A stretch of DNA of 64,000 nt, from assembly GCA_027491155.1 (NCBI GenBank), contig JAIXWR010000009.1, forward strand, positions 124,001-188,000, written 5' to 3'. The notes below the pieces were generated by a model. It searched no databases. It was not told the origin of the DNA and was given only the letters and a program-made list of their open reading frames with translations. Each line of letters starts with the position of its first letter. Position 1 is the first letter of the stretch. Of the stretch, positions 9,156 through 16,824 are shown in pieces. The DNA comes from Verrucomicrobiaceae bacterium. GTDB taxonomy: Bacteria > Verrucomicrobiota > Verrucomicrobiia > Verrucomicrobiales > Akkermansiaceae. The position numbers and the translations under genes were made by a program.

Positions 9156-9253
9156 GGCGGCATCCAACACCCGGCCCGCCCTTCGGGAAACCAAAACCTC
9201 GCGGAATACCCCGCTCCTTGCATCCTCTGCCGTCCATGCGTAGATCTTCCCCG

Positions 9254-9814
9254 ATGAAAGCCGCCCTGATGCTCGCCGCCGCCCTGACGCTGTGCGCCTG
9301 CAGCGCCGAGGAGAAAAAGAAAACCGTCATGGAAACCGCCGACAAAGCCCCGGAACAGCCGACCGCAAAGGTCGAGAAGACCGACCAGGAGTGGAAGAAG
9401 ATCCTGACCCCGGAGCAGTACCGCATCCTCCGCCAGGCCGGGACCGAGCGGGCCCACGGCGAGGTTTACAAGGAGTTCAAGCACCAGGGCGAAGGCACCT
9501 ACTACTGCGGCGGCTGCAACGCCGAACTTTTCACCTCGAAGGAGAAATTCGACAGCGGCTGCGGCTGGCCCTCGTTCTACGACCCGTCCAAGGCGAAGAA
9601 CGTCGTCACCCGCGACGATTTCTCCGGCGGCATGGTCCGCACCGAGGTCCTCTGCGCCAAGTGCGACGGCCACCTCGGGCACGTTTTCAAGGGCGAAGGC
9701 TTCGACACCCCGACCGACAAGCGCTACTGCATCAACGGCGTGGCCCTGAAGTTCGTTCCTGCCGCGGCCGCTCCCGCTCCGGCCAAGGAAGAGCCGAAGG
9801 TGGAGAAGAAGTAG
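9254..9814 (+). CDS. msrB: Peptide-methionine (R)-S-oxide reductase, exported lipoprotein form
   Basis: MsrB repairs oxidised methionine (R-sulfoxide) in proteins. The ATG at 9254 gives 186 aa with a lipoprotein signal (LTLCAC), so this copy acts outside the cytoplasm. The domain spans about residues 45-165: zinc-binding pairs CGGC and CAKC, the GCGWPSF motif, HLGHVF, and the catalytic cysteine in RYCING. A charged Pro/Lys tail ends the protein. No msrA is nearby, and the electron donor for an exported enzyme is not apparent. Two small palindromes lie just downstream. Confidence 0.95.
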   Translation: MKAALMLAAALTLCACSAEEKKKTVMETADKAPEQPTAKVEKTDQEWKKILTPEQYRILRQAGTERAHGEVYKEFKHQGEGTYYCGGCNAELFTSKEKFDSGCGWPSFYDPSKAKNVVTRDDFSGGMVRTEVLCAKCDGHLGHVFKGEGFDTPTDKRYCINGVALKFVPAAAAPAPAKEEPKVEKK

Positions 9815-9917
9815 CGCAACCTTGCAGGTTGCGAAAGGGGACGGCCGCTTGGAAGAGCCTCGTGACCGAGCCGGTCAGCGGGCCGCACCACGCCCACAAC
9901 TTTCAAAGTTGTGTTAC
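9813..9917. repeat. Two small palindromes downstream of msrB
   Basis: CGCAACCTTGCAGGTTGCG at about 9815-9833 and ACAACTTTCAAAGTTGT at about 9896-9912 flank a short gap between convergent genes. The second shares its centre CTTTCAAAG with a palindrome at about 12497-12515. They may be REP-like elements or weak terminators; neither has a clear T-run. Confidence 0.6.
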
Positions 9918-10717
9918 TTCGACGCGGCATCCGCCTCGTGAAGCCGCTCCGCGGCGCGGCGGGCGTCGCTTTCCTGCGGGATGCACTCGGCACCCAGAGG
10001 AAGCGGTAGTCCCAGCTCCCGGACCTTGCGGAACACCTCGCTGAAACGGATCTCGCCCGTTCCCGGCTCGTGCCGTGCCGGGGAATCGGCGAACTGGACG
10101 TAGCCGATCCATTCTCGGTGCCGCTCGAGGTTGTCGAGCAGGTTGCCCTCGAAGCGCTGCATGTGGAAGAGGTCCCAGTTCAGCCGGACCCACGGCGAGT
10201 CCACCGCCTTGCAGATCGCGATCCCGTCGGCGCTGCCGTAAAGGCAATGGCCGGGGTGATTGTAGGGATTCATCGGCTCCAGGATGACCATCTTGCGATG
10301 CGCCTCCAGCACCGGCACCGCGGCGCGCAGCTTGGCGATGACCGAGGCGTGCATCTGCTCCTTGGTCAGCCCGTCGATGTTGTCGCCGGCCACCACGCAG
10401 AAGCGCTCGCAGCCCGGCAGGATCTCCGCGCCTTCGCAGGCGGCGGTGATTTCCGCGACGAAGTCTTCCACCGGAAAAGCCGGATCGTTGATCTGCTTGC
10501 CGAAACCCCAGGCGGTGAACTGGGTGGCGATCATGCCGTGCTTGTTCAAGGCCGCTGCTCCAGCCACGAGGTCCTTGTCGCGCCAGGTCCACAGCTCGAT
10601 CGCCGGAAAGCCCAGTGCCGCGGCCTGCTCGATCCGCTCCACGAAGGAGCCTTCAAACCACATCTCGATGTTGACGGCGATCGGCGTGTGCGGCGTGCGT
10701 CCGGGGAATTCGGTCAT
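9914..10717 (-). CDS. TIM-barrel sugar isomerase/epimerase, hydroxypyruvate isomerase-like
   Basis: This 267-residue protein matches the AP-endonuclease-2/xylose isomerase-like TIM-barrel superfamily. Visible marks are AIELWTWRDKD near the N-terminus, the metal-ligand strand MVILEPMNPYNHPGH at about 150-165, WDLFHMQRFEGN near 200, and a late glutamate in GAECIPQ. The HMQ..EG pattern and GTGEI resemble hydroxypyruvate isomerases (hydroxypyruvate to tartronate semialdehyde). Sugar epimerases of this fold are similar, so the substrate is uncertain. No signal peptide is seen and it is probably cytosolic. Nothing nearby indicates a glyoxylate pathway. Confidence 0.75.
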   Translation of the reverse strand: MTEFPGRTPHTPIAVNIEMWFEGSFVERIEQAAALGFPAIELWTWRDKDLVAGAAALNKHGMIATQFTAWGFGKQINDPAFPVEDFVAEITAACEGAEILPGCERFCVVAGDNIDGLTKEQMHASVIAKLRAAVPVLEAHRKMVILEPMNPYNHPGHCLYGSADGIAICKAVDSPWVRLNWDLFHMQRFEGNLLDNLERHREWIGYVQFADSPARHEPGTGEIRFSEVFRKVRELGLPLPLGAECIPQESDARRAAERLHEADAASK

Positions 10718-10786
10718 GCCGGGAGCAAAACGGAACCCCGCCGGAATGGCACGCGGGATTTGCGTTCAAAGGCAAAGTTCAGCCGC

Positions 10787-11341
10787 TCACACCATCGTGT
10801 CCGGAGCCGCGCTCTCGTCGCCGGCATCCGCCACCATGCCGTCCTCGAAATCCACCTCGCGGACGCGCTTCTTGTCCCGCCAGAACTCGACCTGCTTGCG
10901 CAGGGTCTCACGCAACTCGTCGCCGCGGTGTACGGCCTTGATCTCGATGCGAGGCTGCGAGCGGTCGGACGTTTCAATGATCAGCGTGGAGAGCCCGAAG
11001 ACGCGATACCAGAACGGCCGCTCCATCGAGGTGTCCTTCACCCGGTAGAGCTCGACGTCGTCCATCTGCTGGTTGAACACCCCCGCGCAAAGCCGGATGC
11101 GCTCGGTGGTCAGCTCGTGGCGGGTCGCCCGGGTCTCCACGAAGATCCACAGCGCCCAGCCGAGCGGCAGGACCAGGGCGATCCACGCCGGCTGAAAAAA
11201 CATGCCGCCCACTCCGATCCCGACCGCAAGTCCCAGCGCGATCGCATACTTGCCGAGGTTGAGGACCTGCGACGGGCTGCCTTTCCAAAGGATTTCTTCA
11301 CTCACGCTCGCAGATTGCCTGAAGCCGCCCGGGTTCAACAA
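10787..11341 (-). CDS. Membrane protein with bacterial PH (bPH2) domain
   Basis: This protein has up to 184 residues. Two adjacent hydrophobic segments at about 28-66 (YAIALGLAVGIGVGGMFF and AWIALVLPLGWALWIFV) form a hairpin in the membrane. A bacterial pleckstrin-like domain follows, with TTERIRLCAGVFNQQMDDVELYRVKD and STLIIETSD typical of that family. A GTG at 11305 (VSEEILWKG) is a plausible alternative start because the first dozen residues look non-native. PH-like domains of this kind are mostly uncharacterised, and no function is assigned. Confidence 0.8.
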   Translation of the reverse strand: MLNPGGFRQSASVSEEILWKGSPSQVLNLGKYAIALGLAVGIGVGGMFFQPAWIALVLPLGWALWIFVETRATRHELTTERIRLCAGVFNQQMDDVELYRVKDTSMERPFWYRVFGLSTLIIETSDRSQPRIEIKAVHRGDELRETLRKQVEFWRDKKRVREVDFEDGMVADAGDESAAPDTMV

Positions 11342-11362
11342 GTGGAGAATCCGTCCCGGATT

Positions 11363-12439
11363 TCAACGCACCCGAATCGGGTCCGACGGGATTTCCCCTT
11401 CCACCCCGCGAAGATGCTCGTCGAGGAACAGCTTGATCCGGCGGTTGAGCTCCGGGTTCACGAAGCCGTGCCCCGCGCCTTCCATCGCGATCAAGTGGCT
11501 TTCCACGCCGGACTTTTCCAAGGCCCCGTGAAGCTCTTCCGCCTGGGTGAAGGGCACTAGCGTGTCCTTCGTGCCGTGGGCGGTGAAGAAGGGCGCGTCG
11601 TCCTTGGTGATCCAGTTCACCGGCGAGGCGGCCTTGGCATTCGCCTTGATCTCTTCCGCTTCCTTGCCGAGCAGGCGGACCGCCATGTTGTCGCGGCGGA
11701 GCTTCTCGATGGCGACCTCTTTGCCGAAGAAGGTCAGGAAATTCGCCGGGCCGAAGAAGTTCACCACGCACTGCACGCGGCTGCTTTGCTTCACGAAGGA
11801 GCCGAGGCTGCCTTCGAGGTCACCGATCCCGCCGCTGGTGCCGAGCATGGCCACGAGGTGACCGCCGGCCGAGGCCCCCATCACGCCGATCTTGTCGGGA
11901 TCGATCCCGTATTCGTCCGCCTTGCCGCGAAGGAAGCGGATCGCCGCCTTGCAATCGTGGATCTGGGCGGGCCACACGGCTTCCTGGGTGAGGCGATAAT
12001 TGATGGTCGCCGCGGCGTAGTCGCCGGTCGCGGTGATCGTCCGGACGATGTCGAGCCCGTCCTCCTTCTTACCCGACATCCAGCCGCCGCCGTGGACGAA
12101 GACCACCATCGGCCGCTTCTTGCCGGCGCGGTCCTTCGGCAGCAGCAGGTCGAGCTTCTGCCGCGGGTTGTTGCCGCCCACGTAGTCGATGTTCTTGAGG
12201 TGCTCGACGTTCGCCGCGGTGGTGCCGCTGTTCCCGGCCTGGCCGGAGGCGACCCGGAGGAATTCGTCCTTCGAGACGAAGCCGTCGCCGTTGCCGTCGA
12301 CCATCGAGAAATGGGGCCGCAGAGGTTCCGGGACTTCGCTGCGGGAAAGCTTGCCGTCCTTGTTGGCATCGATCGCCGCGAAGGGATCGGCCTGGGCCTG
12401 GACGGCGGGGGCGAGGAGCAGGAAAAGGAGCCAGCGCAT
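11363..12439 (-). CDS. Secreted alpha/beta-hydrolase (BD-FAE-like esterase) with N-terminal EF-hands
   Basis: The ATG at 12439 gives 358 aa with a signal peptide (LLFLLLAPAVQAQA). Two EF-hand calcium loops follow (DANKDGKLSRSE and DGNGDGFVSKDE, about residues 24-62). The alpha/beta-hydrolase domain then shows the oxyanion motif HGGGW, nucleophile serine in GASAGG, an acid residue in GTKDTLVP and a histidine in GAGHGF. This fold and the HGGG pattern suggest a carboxylesterase acting on acetylated or feruloylated polysaccharides; the true substrate is unknown. EF-hand fusions to hydrolases are frequent in Planctomycetes/Verrucomicrobia. The frame extends upstream to 12598 but lacks a signal peptide there, so I prefer 12439. 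Confidence 0.88.
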   Translation of the reverse strand: MRWLLFLLLAPAVQAQADPFAAIDANKDGKLSRSEVPEPLRPHFSMVDGNGDGFVSKDEFLRVASGQAGNSGTTAANVEHLKNIDYVGGNNPRQKLDLLLPKDRAGKKRPMVVFVHGGGWMSGKKEDGLDIVRTITATGDYAAATINYRLTQEAVWPAQIHDCKAAIRFLRGKADEYGIDPDKIGVMGASAGGHLVAMLGTSGGIGDLEGSLGSFVKQSSRVQCVVNFFGPANFLTFFGKEVAIEKLRRDNMAVRLLGKEAEEIKANAKAASPVNWITKDDAPFFTAHGTKDTLVPFTQAEELHGALEKSGVESHLIAMEGAGHGFVNPELNRRIKLFLDEHLRGVEGEIPSDPIRVR

Positions 12440-12496
12440 GATGCCGGAGTGAACACCAAGCCGCGCCGCCTGTCGCGGGGGAAATTCGGATCGGAG

Positions 12497-12515
12497 TGTC
12501 GCTTTCAAAGCGACA
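12497..12515. repeat. Small palindrome, CTTTCAAAG-centred
   Basis: GTCGCTTTCAAAGCGAC is a perfect palindrome around the same nine-base centre seen at 9896-9912. It lies between the esterase start and the tpiA terminator-like hairpin. Confidence 0.6.
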
Positions 12516-12558
12516 TGGCGACGGCCAGGCGGCATTTTGCCGCGTGTCGCAACGAAGG

Positions 12559-12588
12559 AACCCGGGCGGCAGGTTTCCGCCCGGTTCG
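12559..12588 (-). terminator. Hairpin downstream of tpiA
   Basis: A GC-rich stem (CGGGCGG paired with CCGCCCG around a 7-nt loop) begins 7-8 bp after the tpiA stop on the minus strand. No clear run of T follows, so it may be a terminator or another palindromic repeat. Confidence 0.45.
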
Positions 12589-12594
12589 CCTCGC

Positions 12595-13362
12595 TCAAGG
12601 AGCTCCGTTCTGGATGATGTCGAGGAAGCTCTGCGGCTCCAGCGAGGCACCTCCGATAAGCGCGCCGTCGATGTCCGGGCAGGCCATCAGTTCGGCGGCA
12701 TTGCTTGGCTTCACCGACCCGCCGTACTGGATGCGGATCTTCGCCGCGCTGTCGGCCCCGAATTGCTCCGCGACCAGCGACCGGACGAAAGCGTGCGCCT
12801 CCTGCGCCTGGGCCGCCGTGGCGGTGACGCCGGTGCCGATCGCCCAGACGGGTTCATAGGCGATGACCGTGTCGAGCAAGTCGCGCTCGCTCAAGCCCTG
12901 GAGTCCCTTGCTCACCTGGGTGCGCAGGACTTTCTCCAGGCGGCCGGTCTCGCGCTCTTCGAGGGTCTCGCCGATGCAGAAGATCGGCTTGAGGTTCAGC
13001 TCGCGGGCCTTGCGGACCTTCGCGTTGATCACCTCGTCGGTCTCCAGATAGATCGCGCGGCGCTCGCTGTGGCCGAGGATCACGTAGTGAACGAAGAATT
13101 CCTTCAGCATCATCGCGCTGATCTCGCCGGTGTAGGCGCCGGAATCGAACTGCGAGCAATTCTGCGCCGCCAGCGCGATGCTCGAGACGTTGCCGAGGAT
13201 CTCCGCCGCCTTGGCCAGAGAGACGAAAGGCGGGGCGATGACGATATCGCAGGGGAAGGTCCGGTTCTGGATCTTCGAGAGGAAACTGCGGGCGAAGTCC
13301 TCGGTCTCCGAGGGGCCCTTGTTCATCTTCCAGTTGGCGGCAAAGATCGGTTTGCGGATCAT
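12595..13362 (-). CDS. tpiA: Triosephosphate isomerase
   Basis: This glycolytic enzyme interconverts dihydroxyacetone phosphate and glyceraldehyde-3-phosphate in the cytosol. At 255 aa it has the normal family length. The substrate-binding FAANWKMNKG, catalytic His in VILGHSERR, catalytic Glu in AYEPVWAIGTG, and phosphate-binding IQYGGSV and GALIGGASL are all present. It is the last gene of the run coaD, cstA-like, phosphatase, pgk, tpiA and starts 45 bp after pgk, so the two glycolytic genes are probably co-expressed. A hairpin follows the stop. Confidence 0.98.
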   Translation of the reverse strand: MIRKPIFAANWKMNKGPSETEDFARSFLSKIQNRTFPCDIVIAPPFVSLAKAAEILGNVSSIALAAQNCSQFDSGAYTGEISAMMLKEFFVHYVILGHSERRAIYLETDEVINAKVRKARELNLKPIFCIGETLEERETGRLEKVLRTQVSKGLQGLSERDLLDTVIAYEPVWAIGTGVTATAAQAQEAHAFVRSLVAEQFGADSAAKIRIQYGGSVKPSNAAELMACPDIDGALIGGASLEPQSFLDIIQNGAP

Positions 13363-13407
13363 GGCAATGCGGATGGGTGCGGGGTGGACAGCGGGAATCG
13401 GGCCAAA

Positions 13408-14604
13408 TCAGGCGTCGGAAAGGGCGGCCACGCCGGGCAGCACCTTGCCTTCGAGCAGTTCGAGCGACGCGCCGCCGCCCGTGGAGATGAAAGTCATGTC
13501 GTCATCGAGACCATACTTGTTCACCGCGGTCACCGAGTCGCCGCCGCCGACGATGGTCACCGCGCTGCTGGCGGCCATGGCCTCGGCCACCGCCTTGGTG
13601 CCCTTGCCGAAGCTGTCGATCTCGAACACGCCCATCGGGCCGTTCCAGATGATGGTCTTCGCCTTGGCGATCTCCGCGACGAACTCGCCGATCGCGACGT
13701 CGCCGATGTCGATGCCCTCCCAGCCGTCGGGCGTCTCGCCGCCCTGCTCGTAGGGGGCGGTGCACTTCGTCTCGGCGCCTTCCTTGAACTCCTGCGTCAC
13801 GCGGGTGTCGGCCGGCAGCAGGAAGCGCACGCCCTTGGCCTTGGCCGTGGCCAGGATCTCGAGCGCCAGGTCGAGCTTGTCGGCTTCCACGCGGCTGTTG
13901 CCGGTCTTGTAGCCCTGCGCCTTGCGGAAGGTGTTGGCCATCGCGCCGCCGATCAGGAAGGCATCGGCCTTCTCCATCAGGCGGGAGATCACCTGGATCT
14001 TGTCGGAAACTTTCGCACCGCCCATGATCACGAGGAAGGGGCGCTCGGGCGACTCGAGCTTGGCGTCGAGGTATTCCAACTCGCGCTCCATCAGGAAGCC
14101 CATGGCGCTCTGCTTGACGAAATGCGTCACGCCCTCGGTCGAGGCGTGGGCGCGGTGGGCGGTGCCGAAGGCGTCGTTCACGTAGATCTCGGCGCTGCCG
14201 GCCAGGGCTTCGGCGAAGGCGGCCTCGTTCGCCTCTTCGGCGGGATAAAAGCGGGTGTTTTCCAGCAGCAGCACCTGGCCGGGCTGGAGGGCGGCGCGCA
14301 GGGCGGCGACTTCCTCGCCGATGCAGTCCGGGGCGAGCTTCACCTCCTGGCCGAGGATTTCCCCGAGCATCGCGGCGGCCGGGGCCAGGGTGAACTGAGG
14401 GTCCGCCCCGCCCTTCGGACGACCGAGGTGCGAGCAGAGGACCAGCCTGGCACCGCCGGCGAGCAGGTGCTTGATCGAGGGCACCGCACCCTGGATGCGG
14501 GTGTCGTCGGTGATGACACCGTCCTTGAGCGGGACGTTGAAGTCCACGCGCATCAGGACTTCCTTGCCGGTGACATCGAGGTTGCGGATCGAAAGCTTGG
14601 CCAT
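13408..14604 (-). CDS. pgk: Phosphoglycerate kinase
   Basis: This cytosolic enzyme transfers phosphate from 1,3-bisphosphoglycerate to ADP. The ATG at 14604 (MAKLSIRNLDV) gives 398 aa, the usual length. The substrate site RVDFNVPLKDG, HLGRPKG, ENTRFYPAEEANE, and the nucleotide loop GGGDSVTAV are all visible. An upstream in-frame start at 14643 adds residues unlike the family, so it was rejected. It sits 31 bp after the SpoIIE-type phosphatase gene and 45 bp before tpiA. Confidence 0.98.
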   Translation of the reverse strand: MAKLSIRNLDVTGKEVLMRVDFNVPLKDGVITDDTRIQGAVPSIKHLLAGGARLVLCSHLGRPKGGADPQFTLAPAAAMLGEILGQEVKLAPDCIGEEVAALRAALQPGQVLLLENTRFYPAEEANEAAFAEALAGSAEIYVNDAFGTAHRAHASTEGVTHFVKQSAMGFLMERELEYLDAKLESPERPFLVIMGGAKVSDKIQVISRLMEKADAFLIGGAMANTFRKAQGYKTGNSRVEADKLDLALEILATAKAKGVRFLLPADTRVTQEFKEGAETKCTAPYEQGGETPDGWEGIDIGDVAIGEFVAEIAKAKTIIWNGPMGVFEIDSFGKGTKAVAEAMAASSAVTIVGGGDSVTAVNKYGLDDDMTFISTGGGASLELLEGKVLPGVAALSDA

Positions 14605-14635
14605 CGCGCGGGACTGCCCGAGGACGCCGTGCAAG

Positions 14636-16777
14636 TCAAGCACCGCTTGGGTGGGATCCTGTCAGGAGACCCGTCCCCGGCCGGCTCCCGGAAGCGCTGC
14701 CCGGACTAACCTCCACCGCGACCACGCAGACGTCGTCGTCGTGATGCCGCCGCTTCTGGAAGGACACCACCTCGCAGATGATCTTCGCCGGCATCGCCGC
14801 CAGCGGCCCGTCGAGCGACTCGTCGAAGGCCGCGGAAAGCCGCTGCTGCCCGAAGTCCTTCCCGGCCGGATTCTCCGCCTCGACCACCCCGTCGGTGTAG
14901 AGCAGGAAGACATCGCCCGAGCGGATCGGCGAGCCGGCGGTCTCGTAGGAAGCCTCCGCGGTGAGCCCCAGCGCGAGCTGGCGGCGGGCCCCGCTCCACA
15001 AGGGCTGCGGCGGGTTGCCCGTGCCCCGGCGGGCGCGCAGCGGTGCCGGATGCCCGGCAGCGGCCCAGGCCACCCGGCCTTCGAATGTGTCCAGCACCAT
15101 GAAGAAAGCGGTGACGAAAAGGGTCTGCCGGCTGCGCTCGATCACCTCGTGCAGCTCCCGGTTCAGAATACCGAGGAACTTGCCGGGATCGCCCGCGGAG
15201 CCGACATGGTTGCGCACCAGCGCGCGGAGGATGGCGGTGACCAGCGCCGACCGGGCGCCGTGGCCCATGACGTCGGCGATGAGCACGCCCGTGCGGTGCT
15301 CGTCGAGCTCGATCAGGTCGAAAAAATCCCCGCCGACCGTCGACGCCGGCTGGTAGAAATGCGCGAAGCCCAGCCGCAGCGGATCCGCCACCCGCTCCGG
15401 CGGGAACTCCGCGTAGCCCGACGGCATGAGGGCGTTCTGGAACTCCCGCGCCATCTCCAGGTCCTCCCGGATCACCGCGGTCTTCGCTTCCACCTCGGCC
15501 TCAAGCTCGCGGTGGTAGCGCATCACCCGGGACGTCATCACGCCGAAGTCCGCCGCCAGATCCTCCACCTCGTCCCCGGTCGAGATCGCCTGGATCTGCT
15601 CCAGGTCCTCCTCCGCCACCCGCCGCCGGACTTCCGCCTCCTCCTCGCTCAACCCGCTTTCCTTCCGCAGCCGGACCGTGTCGGCCAGCGCCCGCGCCGC
15701 CTCACCCAGCACCGCGATCGGCCGCAGGATCTTGCGGCTGACCAAGGCGTAGCCGGCCAGAACGCAGAGCCCGGTGGTCAGCCCCGCGGCCGCGCCGACC
15801 AGCAGGACCTGCCGGCGCAGCGGCGCCATCACCGCCGACTTCGGCGATGAAAAGAGCACGTAACCGCCGGGCTCGAAGCGCTGGCGGTCGACCACCGGCG
15901 ATTGGATCGCCGCGAAGCCGGTCATGCTCTCCCCCTCGGTGCCCTTGCCGGAAACCATCCAGCCCTCGCGACCCACCCGGATGCACAGCAGGGTTTCCGG
16001 ATCCATCCTTCCGGCCGTGGCCTCGTAGCCGGACTCTCCCTTCCGCGCCAGGACCACGCCGTCCGGCAGCAGGATCTCGAGCGCCCCGCCGTCTTCATCC
16101 GGCATCGGCCGCAGCCGCTGGAACATGGTCGAGACGTTCAGCACCACCTTGACCACGCCGGTCAAAAGCCCGCCGCGGTGCAAGGGAATCACCAGATCCA
16201 GCGAAAACACATCGGCGCTCTCGTCGAAATGCAGCGAGTCCATCCACATCCCGCCCTCCGGCAAGGTGGACCCGACCTGCCACCACTCCTCGTCCGACTG
16301 CACGTAGTCGCTCGTCTTCAGGGTCGATGCCACCACGCGCCCCGTCCCGTCCGCGACCAGGATCTCCGCCGCAAGCGGATGCAGCTCGACATAATGGCCG
16401 AGGCTTGCGGAGGCCGGATTCACGAGGATCTCCCGCAGCAGCGGATCGCCCGGTGCGAGGCCGCGCCAGCGCTTCTCGATCTCCGCCGCCGGCTCCAGGT
16501 CGGCCATCCGCCCCGGGGGCGGAGTGGCGAGAAAATCAGGCACCGCGGGATCCGCCGCCATCCAGCTCCACAGGTGCCCGGCCTGGGACTCCACCGCGTG
16601 GTCCAGCGATCGGGCCAGCGTCACGGCCTCCGCCTCGTGCAGCCGCCCCTTGGTCGCCAGCAGGTGGCGGAACCCCAGGGTCTGCAGCACCACGAATCCC
16701 GCCACCAGCGGCAGCAAGGCCGCGATCGCCAGCGCCAGCGCGAACTTCGCCCGCAGTCCCATGGCCGAAAGCCTCAC
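14636..16777 (-). CDS. Membrane SpoIIE/RsbU-type serine phosphatase with extracytoplasmic sensor
   Basis: This 713-residue protein has an N-terminal membrane helix (about 10-32), a large extracytoplasmic sensor region (about 33-305, Cache-like), and a second helix (VGAAAGLTTGLCVLAGYAL). A signalling helix/coiled coil rich in Glu and Arg follows, then a PP2C-type phosphatase. Metal-binding residues are in VGGDFFD, IADVMGHG, LYTDGVVEAEN and DDDVCVVAVEV. Proteins of this layout dephosphorylate anti-sigma-factor antagonists in partner-switching systems, but no anti-sigma factor or antagonist gene is in the window. Lying between cstA and pgk, it may respond to carbon or energy status; that is inference. 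Confidence 0.9.
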   Translation of the reverse strand: MRLSAMGLRAKFALALAIAALLPLVAGFVVLQTLGFRHLLATKGRLHEAEAVTLARSLDHAVESQAGHLWSWMAADPAVPDFLATPPPGRMADLEPAAEIEKRWRGLAPGDPLLREILVNPASASLGHYVELHPLAAEILVADGTGRVVASTLKTSDYVQSDEEWWQVGSTLPEGGMWMDSLHFDESADVFSLDLVIPLHRGGLLTGVVKVVLNVSTMFQRLRPMPDEDGGALEILLPDGVVLARKGESGYEATAGRMDPETLLCIRVGREGWMVSGKGTEGESMTGFAAIQSPVVDRQRFEPGGYVLFSSPKSAVMAPLRRQVLLVGAAAGLTTGLCVLAGYALVSRKILRPIAVLGEAARALADTVRLRKESGLSEEEAEVRRRVAEEDLEQIQAISTGDEVEDLAADFGVMTSRVMRYHRELEAEVEAKTAVIREDLEMAREFQNALMPSGYAEFPPERVADPLRLGFAHFYQPASTVGGDFFDLIELDEHRTGVLIADVMGHGARSALVTAILRALVRNHVGSAGDPGKFLGILNRELHEVIERSRQTLFVTAFFMVLDTFEGRVAWAAAGHPAPLRARRGTGNPPQPLWSGARRQLALGLTAEASYETAGSPIRSGDVFLLYTDGVVEAENPAGKDFGQQRLSAAFDESLDGPLAAMPAKIICEVVSFQKRRHHDDDVCVVAVEVSPGSASGSRPGTGLLTGSHPSGA

Positions 16778-16824
16778 CCGGAAGATCTAGCGCGGCCCCT
16801 CCCCGATGGCCAGAAGCATTTGGG

